NCBI GenBank assembly: GCA_015143295.1
Contig: CM026573.1
Span: forward strand, 9,081,934 to 9,145,933
Length of the DNA stretch: 64,000 nucleotides
From: Tetracentron sinense
Lineage: Eukaryota; Streptophyta; Magnoliopsida; Trochodendrales; Trochodendraceae
Direction: 5' to 3'
A program made the translations under genes and the position numbers. Below the pieces are notes generated by a model that did no database searches, had not been told where the DNA came from, and saw nothing but the letters and a program-made list of their open reading frames with translations. Positions 1 to 11,543 of this stretch are shown here, piece by piece (within the stretch, counting starts at the first letter, position 1; the number at the start of each line of letters is the position of its first letter).

Positions 1-1043
1 ATCATTCTACATTTCAAATTCAGCTTCTTCAACTTCATAACATATTTGCAAGAGCAGCATGTATAGTTTCACCGGTCTTCTATTCTGGGTGTCGATCACA
101 AGGTTTAACAACTCATTTCACTCTGGGTCGACTAATGATGTGGTCCAAGATGTGCATTATATTGCCCTGTTAGGATGCAGGCAGTGTCCTGTATGTACTC
201 ACTGATTTGGTCCAAAACTAACTATAACAATGTTTTCTTTGCAATTAAATCCTCATCATTCTTAATAGGAACGGGAATTGTTTAAAGAGAAAAAGGAAAG
301 AATACAAATAAATAAAAAGAAAATTAATCTCAATAGACAAGTAAGATCTAGATACCATCATTTTTACTACAAATACCATCAATTGAATACGTAACTCCAA
401 TATTTACTCAGCTGTTTAGGCTGCTTGTGTTGTTTTAATTATTTTGTTCAAGTTAGAGATGTCATGTTGCCTTCACACACCGGTTGTTTGTAGACCTTGG
501 CCATAACACCTTGGTTCCTATATAATATAACGCTTGTAGTCATTTTGCTTCTACCGTTTCATATCCAAAGTTCCAAACATCCACCACCTAAAGTAAGGAT
601 TAGTTTCTTAGCTTTTGTATTTCAGCATGTTATTCATTGGAAAGTAACAACTGAAGTTGTTTTTCATCTGTATAACAAGAAGATGGTTTAGGCAAAGCAC
701 TCATGTTTGGAGACTGGGGATTTTCCTACTCAAAGATTGGTGCCTTTTTTTTTTGGCAAAGTGGGGGATGAGATGAGATGGGATGGGTTGGGAATCATAA
801 GCTTAGAGTTTGACAGACCCCTACCTGACCTTAGAGAATTAATTAGTGGCAGTTTTGTTGTTTCACTCCATTATAATTTTTGATATATTTGGTTGCTATA
901 TCTGGTAAAGATTCACGCTTCTCAAACATGACATTAAGAGCCACATTATTCATATTCAACTATCTATATGCTTCTTAAAATTGCCAGGTGAATTTAATGT
1001 CAGACCAATTGCATTTACAGTATATGAAAATTTTGAAATCCAG
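1..1043 (+). other. Probable PFK intron sequence
   Basis: No exon with phosphofructokinase similarity could be found here, although the gene must continue upstream of 1044. The stretch is AT-rich with scattered stops in all frames. It is read as part of one intron more than 1 kb long. Confidence 0.55.
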
Positions 1044-2541
1044 GATTTGCTAGAAAAATCAAATGCAAAAGATGCATCCGGGAATGTGATATTTGGAGAT
1101 ATTGGGGTCCATATCCAACAGCAGGTGAGGTCAACTTCACTGACTATCATTTGTATTCCTGCATTTCTTACTTTATGAAATTAATTTTGTAATGCTAAAT
1201 TAAAATGCTGTGACTGTGATCCAAGATCACAGCACATTCTGAGAGGATCCACATTCTTTGCTGGTAGTAATGAAATTGGCAATTTTTCAACAGATTAAAA
1301 GACATTTCAAGGAGGTAGGTGTTCCAGCTGATGTTAAATACATCGACCCCACATATATGATCCGAGCATGTCGTGCAAATGCCTCTGATGCTATCCTCTG
1401 TACTGTTCTCGGCCAAAATGCTGTAAGATTAATCTCACTCGGTTGATATGATTTCAATATGTTAGGAATCGTTTCCCATGATAGAATCTCTATTTACAGC
1501 CTATGCAAGGAGTTTCCACTTCTTGGAAAATGTCGGGCCCTTGTCATGTTGTCACGGCTCTCATCTATTACTAAATGTTTAGTACTATTTACATAGAATT
1601 GATATACTTATAATGTATTTCCATTTCTTTAACTAATATAAACTGATTTTATTTTCTAAATAGTACAATCTGCTGTATCAGTGAATTGGCATGTCAAGCA
1701 TTCCGATGTTACCATGCTTGACACCCTGTGTCTGTCTGATAGCGGCACTTTCCATGTCTAAGCTACAATCTACATAGTTCATCCCATTGCCTTTGATGGT
1801 GAAGAAAATTGATTTTGTATACCTCCATATCTGAACATCCAGATTCACGAGATATACAACACACATGCTTGTGTACATATTACATAGAAGAGCAATGCTA
1901 TGTCCACTTTCCGGTTGTCCACCCTCCCCTATGTTTATACAAAAAGACGAAATAGTGTGACACTTTTTTTGGGACTCATCACTTTAAAAAAAAAAGTAAA
2001 AACAACCGGAGAGTGGACATCCGGAAAGTGGACGTAGCATTGCTCTACATCATAGAAAGTAATATGCGTAAATGACTAAATGTGAATATGCCATATAACA
2101 TAAACATGCCTGTTGGCATCACAAGACAGATCTCTCTCTAAATATTTATCCTCATTCTGGGTATTTTGGTATCTGAGCATACTGTTGGTTTTATATATGT
2201 ACATATCGGCATGATGGGGTGTATGGAGCAACTATTTAAATTCTGGAATCTGTCACATCGCTAAAACCTGGTTACATGTTCAATGGAAATTGTTTATCAA
2301 GGCACATGTGTTCTACCAATGTTATATAATTTCGAGATGTTCATGATATACAACAATTGCACAATCCTTGCAGGTCCATGGTGCATTCGCAGGGTACAGT
2401 GGTATTAGTGTTGGAATATGCAACACCCATTACGTCTACCTACCAATACCAGAAGTGATCACCTCTCCCAGGTGTGTGGACCCCAACAGTCGTATGTGGC
2501 ATAGGTGCTTGACATCCACTGGCCAACCTGACTTCCTCTGA
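1044..2541 (+). CDS. PFK: ATP-dependent 6-phosphofructokinase, C-terminal exons (partial)
   Basis: These are the last three coding exons of a plant ATP-dependent phosphofructokinase, which phosphorylates fructose 6-phosphate to the 1,6-bisphosphate in glycolysis. Exons are 1044-1124 (27 codons), 1294-1422 (43 codons) and 2374-2541 (55 codons plus TGA). All junctions are CAG acceptors and GTGAGG or GTAAGA donors, and all introns are phase 0. Diagnostic strings are KDASGN, YIDPTYMIRA, NASDAILCT and VHGAFAGYSG, with a C-terminus NSRMWHRCLTSTGQPDFL, as in the family. The AEGAGQ-type motif that should immediately precede exon 1044 is not found in bases 1-1043, so the preceding intron is over 1 kb and the rest of the gene lies left of the window. 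The THYVYLPIPEV segment suggests the AtPFK2-like branch, from memory only. The 3'UTR runs past 2541. Confidence 0.93.
1889..2046. mobile_element. Short TIR MITE in the PFK intron
   Basis: The ends AGAGCAATGCTATGTCC and GGACGTAGCATTGCTCT are inverted repeats, and the repeat extends inward over about 45 bases with few mismatches (CACTTTCCGG and CAACCGG inside). The 158-bp element has no coding capacity. It sits in the intron between the last two PFK exons. The target-site duplication is not clear, so the superfamily is open. Confidence 0.7.
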
Positions 2542-3300
2542 TTGCCCCAAAGAACTTCCCAATTTCCTTATTTTCAACTTCATTGAAGCAATGGTGACAG
2601 TCTCCATAGCCCATTTTCCTTCGTCTCTATAGACATCAGTTTATGCTATTCACATTCATCTATTTTTGGCCGTTTTGAGCGCTAGATGATTTGGAGCGAC
2701 ACACGTCAGAGTTCAAGAAGGGTCTTATTGAAGGTCCATTAATTTTGTACAATTATGTTGGATTGGTGAAATCACTAGTCCATTGCTTAGCATATTGGGA
2801 GATGGAACAAAGATCTTTGAATTGCTCCTGTGAATGTAAAATTATCATTTGGATTCAGAGTTCTGCACATTCATTTTTACTTAATCTGGGATTAAAGTTA
2901 AACTCAGACTACACAGTTATCAGTACAATAAAAATCTCAGATTGATATTCAAATTTTTACATTCAGTTTGACATCGATTATAGAAACAATGTGATATCCT
3001 TGAGACCATCTGAAATTTCTTCAAAATCCCAACCCTAGGGCGATTAAGGAGCGGAAATTTAGGCTCATAAATCATCTCAGATCTAACACTTACCGAGCAG
3101 CTTGCAATACACTTTTTCTTTTTCTTTTTTGGTCAAAGCTTGTAATACACTAAGATGGTCACCATGAACCGCTTGATTCTCTGTCAACTACCTGTTTAAC
3201 TGGTAGACCTTATTGATAACCAGATTGGATGTTCTTAACCATCCATGTTTGCAGACGCAAGGACCTACACTGTCCTGAAATCTACTCAAATATTCCTGTT
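2542..3300. other. PFK 3'UTR and unannotated intergenic DNA
   Basis: The PFK 3'UTR probably occupies the first few hundred bases, but no poly(A) site can be chosen with confidence. No protein family is recognised on either strand up to the CGAGC-rich transposon sequence at about 3310. Confidence 0.4.
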
Positions 3301-3924
3301 CTTTCCTCCGCAGACCTGTATTCGAGCTGAGCTGAGCCGAGCTCGAGCTTGGTTTAAACATGCTAGAGCTCGAGTTGATTCATGCTTGATTTGAATTTGA
3401 GGGTTGTTTTGATGAATTTCTTATGATTTTAATACAATTATTTATTATTAAATTAAAACTCATGAAACTACACAAGATTAATTTAAAAATATATATATAA
3501 AAATCAAATTTGAGAATAATCTTTAGTTCAAAAGTAAATACAAAGAATAAAAAACTGTCAACAATGATATTTCTTATAGATTCCTTATAAATTCAAAAAG
3601 TAGTAAATTAATATAAGATTGTTATATAAGATAAATACAAAAAGATATAAGAAGAAATTCATTGCCCCCTACATATTTGATTCATTCTCCTACAAAGAAA
3701 CTTGTAAAGTTAGGATCATAATTTTTTGCTTTTAACTTCTTAACCTTTTTTAAGGGTGCTGCTACAAGCACACCAATATTTTAACTTCTTAACCTTTACT
3801 GATTGGACACCATTTAAAAAAACAAATTCTTAAAAAAGAATGTCTTGTCTATGATTACCCATATCCCTAATTCCTATTCTAAAAACTTCTTCTCCTAATA
3901 ATGAACCACAAAGCTCCTCTTACC

Positions 3925-4575
3925 CAAGGGCAGAGCTGGAGGCGAGGAGGGGCCATGGCCCCCCAAAATTTTGGAAAAACATCCTTTTAAAGGTAGATTT
4001 TTCTTTAAAAAATAGTATTAAATTTTATATATAGTGGCCCCCCAAACTATATGTTAATGGCTTCCCCAAATTTCCACGTGCGCTCTGTCCGTCTTTCTTT
4101 AATTGTGGTTAAGTTTAATCAAATTAAGATTGATATTTTTTTGTTCTTGTAAAAACCAAGATTAACCTTAGAGGTGAGTGAATCTTTACCACAGTTAGTG
4201 GGTGTTGAAAGGGACACTTGGTAGCTAATAGATCCTCCTTTAACTATGGTTAAGCTTAATCAACTTAAGGTTAATATTTGGTTTTCCAAAACCAAGGTTA
4301 GATGGATGAACCTTAGGGGTGAGTGAATCTTTACCAAAGTTAGTGGATGTTAAAAACGGACATGTGGCGGTTGTAGAGGCCCGCACATTTCGTCGAAAAA
4401 AATATTTTCCTTATATATAAAATATACAAAAATTAAAAATACAATGAATTTTATTTAAATATTAGCTCTCCCGGATCCGTTGCCCAAAAAAAAAATTTCA
4501 GGGTCTACGCTCCCAAACCCCCAAGACCCATACTTGGCCCTCCCAAGGAAAAATTCATGGCTTCGCCCCTGCTCT
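3925..4575. mobile_element. TIR element with GGGGC-rich ends, inside 3750-5127
   Basis: The left end contains GGGCAGAGCTGGAGGCGAGG and GGGGCCATGGCCCCCC. The right end near 4535-4575 carries the inverted equivalent, CTTGGCCCTCCCAAGG to GGCTTCGCCCCTGCTC. Similar GGCGGAGTC and GACTCTGCCCCT words occur at 29360-29545, so this is a dispersed family. An open frame at 4480-4830 is not a recognisable protein. Confidence 0.5.
4085..4377. repeat. Two tandem copies of the GTGGTTAAG foldback family
   Basis: Each copy of about 145 bp has TTTAACTATGGTTAAG on the left and GGGTGAGTGAATCTTTACCA on the right, with ACCAAGGTTA between (about 4085-4227 and 4232-4377). The same arms recur at 20979, 22690, 30050, 32056, 38081, 42283, 57081 and 57495. 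They lie inside the element at 3925-4575, making a nest at least three deep. Confidence 0.7.
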
Positions 4576-5274
4576 TACCTTACCTTCAACGAGCCGACAA
4601 GTTGTAGAAACACGAATTGTAAGCTTTTCCTTATCTTAATAACTTTAAATCTTAAGTTCTCAATTGTTTTTCAATCGTTGTCTTTCTCCCTACTATATTT
4701 TCTTTTTGTCAAATTGAGTTTGTCTTTCATGATCTGTATGATCTTAAGTATGACATGTATGATATTTTTAGGTTCACGTACTAATAGAAGCTTTTCCTCC
4801 ACACCACTTCTAGCATTTAGTTTTCTATGATCTTTTGTTGCAAGTTCTTTTTCTTTGGTTGCAAGCTCTTCAACCCACGCAAATAAGGGTGTAACATATA
4901 AGGAATTGGGTATGAATCATTTGATACCAATTTATTAGAACTTCAGTTGAGTTTGGTTGCACAAAAGAGTAATGAATTATCATGTTTTATAGTTTTAAGT
5001 TTAAAATGGTGTATAATTAAAAAAATTATAAGTATTTTTCTACCTCTTAGTGTGCTTGTAGAATTTATTACATTTTAATGGTGTACATATTCGGTAAATA
5101 TTGGTGTGCTCGTAGCAGCAACCTTATTATATATTATATAATATTTATAGTCCAGCTGATCTTATGCCAAACTGGGCCTTAAATGAGTTTAAGTTTTGAG
5201 CCGAGCCGAATCAAACGCTTGGCTCAAGTGCAGCTTATTTAAATATTTCAGCTCAAATAAAAGTTAGGGCATTG

Positions 5275-5978
5275 CTTAGTAACCCAAACCATCTAATATG
5301 TTTCTTGCTCCCGCTCTCAAACCTCCTCTCACGGTTTGAGAGTAGATTCGCCTTGAGAACACGATTTGCTATTTCATAGAACGCGGTTTTAAACGTGAAG
5401 ATCCGCATGTGGATTGAAAGTGCACATAGCGTTACCTGTTGTGTTAATGGCGGTTGTTTTCGTCACTGTATAACTGTGTAATAAGGAAGAGGAAGACAGT
5501 GAAAAACAAAAGGGTTTAGTTTTGTATTTTTTTTTTTTAGAATTTTCCATTTTTTACCCTTAAGTGGGTTGGGAAAACAATTTTTAAGTCTTTCTTCTGT
5601 TAGAGCTATATGTCTTTTCAGGTTTCAAGTTACGTATCTTTTAACTCAATATTTTATTTTATTTTTCTTCTAAGCTTTATCTTTTACTTTTTCTAAATCT
5701 TTACCGTCTTAAACTCTTACCCCAACTGTCTCCCACCAAAATAAAAAATTTTAAAAAAATAATAATAATAAACTCTTACCCCAAATGTACTTTAACTACT
5801 AAAAATACATTGAGTAGACCGTCCTTCCAAATTACTCATTTTTTAAAATTATTTTGTATAATTAAGACAATACAAAGCAATTATGATTCCTAAATACACG
5901 CTCCCTAGGCGCTCCCGACTCTATTCTAAATTGAAATTTGACGCTAACCTGCTCCAGCTCCGGGCTTTGGTTACTTAG
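5275..5978. mobile_element. hAT-like element of the CTTAGTAACC family, copy 1 (704 bp)
   Basis: The termini CTTAGTAACC and GGTTACTTAG are inverted repeats. They are flanked by GGGCATTG on the left and GGGCATTC on the right, an 8-bp target duplication with one mismatch. Inner landmarks CCCGCTCTCAAACCTC and CTAAATTGAAATTTGACGC are shared with the copy at 54823-55316. There is no coding capacity. Confidence 0.8.
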
Positions 5979-6059
5979 GGGCATTCGCTTAGTCGTTCAA
6001 GCCTGCAGCTTGAACTTGAACAAGCCGAGCTAACGAGCCAGCTTAGCTTAAATGCCTCT

Positions 6060-6272
6060 CAAGTGAAGTGGTAGTCGAACTTCCATCGAAAACAAGTTCG
6101 TTATTTTCTCTTCCAGAACTCAATTCTGGGATTCCTCCCCAGATAAAAATTCTACACCCGGATTTTCACAAACGCATCTCAACCCTCGAAATCAAAGATC
6201 TCTTTGTTCCTTGAAATCAAGTCGGCTTTTGAAGCAGTTTCAGATCCCTTTGGAGTCTGTTCTTTCTTCTAT
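6060..6272 (+). promoter_or_regulatory. Inferred promoter/5'UTR exon of the GGLT1-type transporter
   Basis: A non-AT-rich, UTR-like stretch ends in CCATGTAAGC, a good splice donor, followed by a T-rich intron-like sequence. Acceptor candidates lie just before the transporter ATG (TTTTTTCAG at about 8813, CACCCTAG at about 8861). A 5'UTR intron of about 2.5 kb would link them. This is inferred from splice signals only. Confidence 0.4.
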
Positions 6273-7382
6273 CCATGTAAGCTATCTTTCTGTAATTTTT
6301 TTCTTTCTTTCTCATTTTCTATATTAAATAGCTCAACTCAGCTCATCCTCTAGGACTTCTCTTATTCTTCTTCTACAAATTTTGATTATAGTTTGCAGAT
6401 ATGAGATGGGGTTTACTATCTGTTTAGATCTCGTACATGGGATTTTCGTTTTCAATGAGATTCTTTACAATGTTATGAGAAATTGAAGTTTCTTGTTATG
6501 AATCCAATTGGGGGGGTTTTCTTCTTTTATAATCTTATTGTTATTTTTCATTAATATGTCTTCTTCTAGTGATGCTACTTGATGGATTTTTCTATGGAAA
6601 TTGGAAATTTATACTTGGTTTAGGTTGCAGTTAATCTGATAGTACTGAAAGACATTTCATTTTGGAAAAATGGGATGGTTTATTAAGTGTAATTTTTTTA
6701 TTTACAGAGATGTATCAGAGCTATATAATCACACATGAATTTTTTTAAATAAAACTCTGGACGGTGTTGTTCTTTGTACTTGCTAGGGAGGTCTTCTCTG
6801 GCAAGTTCCAAAAAAATCCAGACTCTTCGAAGAATTAATGCATTTTCTCTCTATTAAACAAAACCCTAAATTTTGGCTATATTGATTTGGGGAAGAATTT
6901 GGTGCTTTGATTGAAACTATTATATTGGGGATTTCTTTCTTGGACTCAGATTGATTATTAGGGTTAAAATTCCGCACTTTAGAAAGCCCTGACATATCAG
7001 TTGAGAAGTACCAAAGGCGTATTCGAATTTCCCTAAAAATTTGAATACACCCCCTAACTGCCTTGGGCTACATATCTAGCTTTCTTTAGTTTGCAACCTA
7101 TATCATTTCTTTAATCTTCACATCAGGAGGTAGACACATAAATCACTTCCTCATTGAAGCCAACCGGTGAAAGAATTAAGTTCTTCAAATACATCTAAGG
7201 ATATGGTTAGTCTTTTTCCCCTTGCCTTGGAAATATTTGCCATCAACTTATTCTTTTTTGGGTAATCAAAAGTTTTATTCAAAGCACCAACACCAAACAA
7301 ATACAAGAACAACCATTAACCCCTCAGAAGCAATACCAGGATCAAAAGGAAAGCCATGGCAAGAGGGTTAAGAGGACCTTGA

Positions 7383-7615
7383 GGGTGTGTTCGGTTGGCG
7401 AGAAAGTGGGTGAAAGAAAAGAAAAGAAAAGAAACTTAAATTTTCTTGCAAAACAACTATCAAAAGATGGATGAAGGTTTTGGAAGAAAATTTGTCACTT
7501 TTGGGAAAGTGCAAGAAAATGAAAGTGTGTTTCTTGCAAACCAAACGCAAGAAAAGTGCAAGAAAACACACTTTTCTTTTCCTTTCCCTCACTTTCTCGC
7601 CAAACGAACGCACCC
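7383..7615. mobile_element. PIF/Harbinger-type MITE (233 bp)
   Basis: The termini GGGTGTGTTCGGTTGGCG and CGCCAAACGAACGCACCC are near-perfect inverted repeats that continue into GAGAAAGTG / CACTTTCTC. A TGA trinucleotide flanks each side (7380-7382 and 7616-7618), fitting the 3-bp target duplication of PIF/Harbinger elements. The arms are purine/pyrimidine rich and give rise to spurious open frames on both strands. It lies in the inferred 5'UTR intron of the transporter gene. Confidence 0.8.
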
Positions 7616-7665
7616 TGAGAGCAACTAGCTCGGAGTGCCCTACACACATTGCGTGCAGCTGTATT

Positions 7666-8420
7666 CATAGTTACCAAACACCTGTATTATACCCGTATAG
7701 TACTCGTATAATACTTGTAGGGGGGTTGCCATTGAAAACTCCGTATTTTGTCATGTTACGTGTTATACCCGTATCGCTGTTTAATACCCGTTTAATACGC
7801 GAATTATGTATTAAACACGTGTAATACGCATATTTTTGTCATTCTTTTACCGTGTTAAATGCATATTCTACATTAAATGATTGTTATTCGTTAATATCAT
7901 GATTTTTATTTATTTATGATTATTTTTTTATTATCCTGTACTTTTGCCGTGTTTTTGTCGTATAACACCCGTACTTCTCGAACGGATCATTGCCGTATTA
8001 TTACCCGTACCCATACTTGGTAACCAGTGTTACAAATCTCGGTCTCGGATTTTTATTGGCCGAAGTTTTTCTCGGGAGAATTTCAAATTTGATTTTTTTT
8101 TTTCGGGTATTTCTCGCCTAAATCTTGGCAATAATTTAAAAAATATATTAAAATTTCAGAAAATAGTAATAAATATTACACAGTTATAAATTTATAAAAT
8201 CAACAACATTGTATATTTCTTGTAATATTTTTAAAATCTCGGTTAAATATCGGCTAAATCTCGTGATATTAATGGGATAAAAAGATATAATTATATTTCT
8301 CGCTAGATTTTAAAAATATTGAGTTAAAAACGGAGTTTTAAATTTTAGATTTTTTTCTCGGTGTTTCTCGGGAGAAATTGGGTATTTCTCGGGAGATTTG
8401 TAACAGTGTTGGTAACTATG
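7666..8420. mobile_element. TIR element interrupted by an inner element
   Basis: The left end CATAGTTACCAA and the right end TTGGTAACTATG are inverted repeats. The interior is a run of ACCCGTA / TAATACCCGT words typical of a dispersed plant repeat. The element at 8032-8401 splits it near its right end. Target duplication is uncertain (TGTATT is present on both sides, slightly out of register). Confidence 0.6.
8032..8401. mobile_element. Inner ACAAATCTC element (370 bp)
   Basis: The termini ACAAATCTCGG and CGGGAGATTTGT are inverted repeats. The flanks ACCAGTGTT (8023-8031) and AACAGTGTT (8402-8410) form a 9-bp target duplication with one mismatch. Inside are repeated TTTCTCGGGAG words. It is nested in the element at 7666-8420. 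Confidence 0.72.
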
Positions 8421-8885
8421 GTTGTATTTGCCTGATGGCAAATGGAGACTAGCATTAAGGATTTGACCACAGATTTTGACTATATTCAAATATCATGGCA
8501 ACTTCCCAATGAATCGAAAAGGTCTCCTTCTGCAACTCCTCAAGTAGAGTCTTGTTGTCTCCTTCAGTAATAAACAAAAATCAGCCCCGCATATGGGCCT
8601 AGATCAGACCGTCTCTGAGTCTGAGTCTGTTCTTCCACTCCTCTATTCACATGAGCTACGGATGGCTTTATTACTTAGCACAAAAAAGAATTAGTCTCCT
8701 TAGTATTTTGACACTTTGGTTCACCTGTTAATTCTACATCCCATTATGACTTTATGAAATATGAAGGTAATTCAATTTTAAATTTTGTCTAATCTGTTTG
8801 ATATTTTTTCAGTAGAGTAGCTAAACATATTATTGATTCATCTTTTTTCTTTCACCCTAGTAATAGGATTTTTGCTCCCTCGTGT

Positions 8886-10016
8886 ATGTCAAACGATGAG
8901 GAGAATCCCGAAGGTGGTGAGGCACGGAAAGTTCCAGATTCCCTTTTGCCTGTCAGTGAAATCCAAGCAACCTGGTACAGTAGATTACTCCAGCACGCAT
9001 CAGTATATGGTATAGCCGCTGGATACTGCTTCTCAGCATCTCTGCTATCAATTATCAACAAATGGGCAGTCATGAAATTTCCTTATCCTGGCGCATTGAC
9101 TGCCTTGCAATACTTCACGAGCGCAGCTGGGGTCCTCCTTTGTGGGCGGCTCAAGTTTGTTGAGCACGACCCACTTGACTTTTTGACCATGTGGCGGTTC
9201 CTACCAGCAGCAGTAATATTCTACATTTCCCTCTTCACAAACAGCGAGCTCCTCCTCCATGCCAATGTAGACACCTTCATTGTTTTCCGGTCAGCAGTCC
9301 CCATATTTGTTGCGATTGGGGAGGCCCTCTACTTGCAACAAGACTGGCCTTCAATCAGGACGTGGATCTCACTTGCCACCATCTTTGGTGGAAGCGTACT
9401 TTATGTCCTAACAGATTATCAGCTCACACTTACAGCTTATAGCTGGGCCCTGGCTTACCTGATCAGCATGTCTGTGGATTTCGTCTACATAAAGCATGTG
9501 GTGATGACCATCGGCCTTAACACATGGGGGCTCGTACTCTACAACAATCTTGAGGCCCTCCTTTTGTTCCCATTGGAATTGCTTATAGTAGGGGAGTTGA
9601 AGAAGATAAAGCACGAGATCATGGATGAGTCAGATTGGTATTCTTTTGGGGTGGTTTTGCCTGTGGGATTATCATGCTTGTTTGGTTTGGCCATCTCTTT
9701 CTTTGGATTCTCTTGCCGGAGGGCCATCTCTGCCACGGGATTTACTGTGCTAGGTATAGTGAACAAGTTATTGACTGTTGTGATCAATCTGGTTATTTGG
9801 GACAAGCATTCTACGGTGGTGGGGACGGTGGGGCTGTTGATTTGTATGATCGGTGGGGTTATGTACCAGCAGTCAACAAACAGAAAACCTAAGGCTGTCA
9901 GGGAAGCAAAGACACAGGAGAGTGAGGAGGAACAACAAAAGCTACTTGAAATGCAGGCCAACCAACAAAGCGACACCACCGACAAAGAAATATTGAGTTC
10001 AGATGAGATGAAATGA
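8886..10016 (+). CDS. GONST3: Golgi GDP-sugar transporter, GONST3/GGLT1 type
   Basis: This 376-residue multi-pass membrane protein belongs to the nucleotide-sugar transporter family. In Arabidopsis the closest relative I recognise is GONST3, later named GGLT1, a Golgi transporter that supplies GDP-L-galactose for side chains of the pectin rhamnogalacturonan II. The sequence shows about ten hydrophobic segments between residues 38 and 327, the conserved runs LSIINKWAVMKFPYPGALTA (52-71) and FRSAVPIFVAIGE (134-146), and GIVNK at 290-294, which is the GX(L/V)NK GDP-sugar binding motif. The acidic, Gln/Glu-rich tail from 331 to 376 is cytosolic. The coding part has no intron, as in the Arabidopsis gene. 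The ATG at 8886 gives the expected N-terminus. The exact sugar carried is inferred from orthology. Confidence 0.95.
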   Translation: MSNDEENPEGGEARKVPDSLLPVSEIQATWYSRLLQHASVYGIAAGYCFSASLLSIINKWAVMKFPYPGALTALQYFTSAAGVLLCGRLKFVEHDPLDFLTMWRFLPAAVIFYISLFTNSELLLHANVDTFIVFRSAVPIFVAIGEALYLQQDWPSIRTWISLATIFGGSVLYVLTDYQLTLTAYSWALAYLISMSVDFVYIKHVVMTIGLNTWGLVLYNNLEALLLFPLELLIVGELKKIKHEIMDESDWYSFGVVLPVGLSCLFGLAISFFGFSCRRAISATGFTVLGIVNKLLTVVINLVIWDKHSTVVGTVGLLICMIGGVMYQQSTNRKPKAVREAKTQESEEEQQKLLEMQANQQSDTTDKEILSSDEMK

Positions 10017-10349
10017 GAGTGCCCTTTTTCCTTCAAGACCCCCTCTCCCTCTTCCCCAATTCAAGGTGATCTGTAGGCATTTGTTATTTCATTAATTGTA
10101 TCCTTGTTAGACATTGATCTGGTCCACAGAAAAGTTGGTGAAATAGAATGTCTTCTTTCTTTTCAAATTTGCGTATTCACATGATATGCAATGCTATATG
10201 AAATTAAGGTTAGGGTTTCAACCCTAATCCTAAAACACATTTTCCTGCTCCAACATGTAAGCATTAACCCCTTATGATTAATGCTCTCCTTTCAGGTTTT
10301 AGAAAATGCTGGTTTGACACCCAGAAAAGGTATTACAAGTTGAGTTCTA

Positions 10350-10501
10350 GCCCCAGTTGCATTTACTCCGTATGTTTCCAGACGCAAGAGGTCTAACACG
10401 TGGAGAAGTTTGATATTTTAACAGATTAAAAAATAAAAAATCAGGAAACGTTTGACATTTGTAGCCCCAAGTTGCGTCTTTGGAAGATTTGCGACTGGGG
10501 C
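10350..10501. mobile_element. Small MITE with TA target sites
   Basis: GCCCCAGTTGCATTT at the left and GATTTGCGACTGGGGC at the right are inverted repeats, with TA directly outside each end. This fits a Stowaway/mariner-type MITE, but an internal second copy of the GCCCCAAGTTGCG word makes the structure less clean. It lies in the 3' flank of the transporter gene. Confidence 0.5.
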
Positions 10502-10972
10502 TAGCAAAATTCTTATGCGTTTGGGTTGGCTGCCTTTTGCAGCAGATTATTGTTGGACTTCCAATGACCAATACAACAATTACTACTTTTGATGGATTTA
10601 GTGTGCACCCACTCAATACCCTTTATTCTACTTCCTCGCAGAATGGTGCAGCCCAATCAGAAATCTATCTTATTATTATAGAGTGGAAATCTACTTGAAT
10701 TAACTTGTATTCATTACCAAACATATGCTTACTGGAACAAGTTCTATATATAGACTCTATACCAATTAACTTGGATAGGAAAAACAGAGCTACACAAAGG
10801 GAGGATTGGTCCCTAATGAAGGTGGTTAATTCGTCAATCATCTTTCTTATCTCATCTATTTGGGGTGGGTTTCTGGCTTCCCAGCAAAAGGCGAACGGCA
10901 GATTTGGGGATCCCAATTAGCCATCTTGACTCGATTAGTACTATCTAGAGTGCTCAAGATCCCTCTCATAAT

Positions 10973-11535
10973 TAGGGGTGTTATTAGGCCGAGCTGAGCC
11001 AAGTAATGTGTTCAAGCTTGTTTGTTAATTAAACGAGCTTGAAAATCAAGCTTGAGCTTGACTTGTTTATTAAATAAACAAGCTTGAGCTTTTATAAACA
11101 TACTTGAGCCGAGTTTGCCGTTCATGAGCAGCTTGGTTCGTTGGATATAGCTATTTATATTAGGTGAAAATTTTACTTTATTATCTTAGGTAAAGAAATT
11201 ATAATGTTAAACTAAAATTTTAGTATAAGTTTATAATTGTATAAAGGATATTCTTACCATGTAAAGGAGATTATATGCTATAAATCTTAATTAGTATGTA
11301 GTAAATATACTTAATTTTAGTATTTAAATGAAACAAGTATATTTTAAATATTTTAGTATGTTAAGTATATATATAATCGAGCCGACTTATGTGCTCAAGC
11401 TTGGCTTGTTCATTCAAGGAGCTTGAAAATCTAGTTTGGACTTAGCTTCTTTGTTAAATAAACAAGCTCTTGTGAGCTTTTAACGATCTGAGCTCGAATT
11501 GTTCATGAGCAAACATGGTTCATTAACCACCCCTA
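10973..11535. mobile_element. CGAGC-type hAT MITE, copy 1 (563 bp)
   Basis: It starts TAGGGGTGTTATTAGGCC and ends AACCACCCCTA. The flanks CTCATAAT (10965-10972) and AACATAAT (11536-11543) give an 8-bp target duplication with the last six bases identical. GAGCTTGAAAATC and AACAAGCTTGAGC words fill the arms, and the middle is AT-rich. It is of the same family as the element at 36017-36561. Confidence 0.78.
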
Positions 11536-11543
11536 AACATAAT

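Larger units (their letters stand above)
3750..5127. mobile_element. TIR element about 1.4 kb, itself containing nested elements
   Basis: The left end near 3750 reads AGGGTGCTGCTACAAGC followed by ACACCAATATT. The right end near 5127 is the inverted counterpart, AATATTGGTGTGC followed by TCGTAGCAGCAACCT. The terminal repeat is about 26 bp with a few mismatches. The interior has no transposase and holds the element at about 3925-4575. The target duplication is unclear. Confidence 0.65.
3310..6060. mobile_element. Broken CGAGC-rich hAT-type MITE carrying nested insertions
   Basis: GAGCCGAGCTCGAGC-type words occur at about 3325-3380, again at about 5195-5240 and again at 6000-6055. The same words mark the intact hAT MITEs at 10973, 20300 and 36017 in this window. 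The blocks are separated by two complete TIR elements (3750-5127 and 5275-5978), so they look like one older element split apart. Exact outer ends and the target duplication could not be fixed. Confidence 0.5.

Noticed and set aside
4480..4830. 116-codon plus-strand open frame
   Set aside because: Crosses the right end of a TIR element into AT-rich DNA; hydrophobic by composition, no domain.
7368..7824. Overlapping open frames on both strands
   Set aside because: Produced by the purine/pyrimidine arms of the 233-bp MITE.
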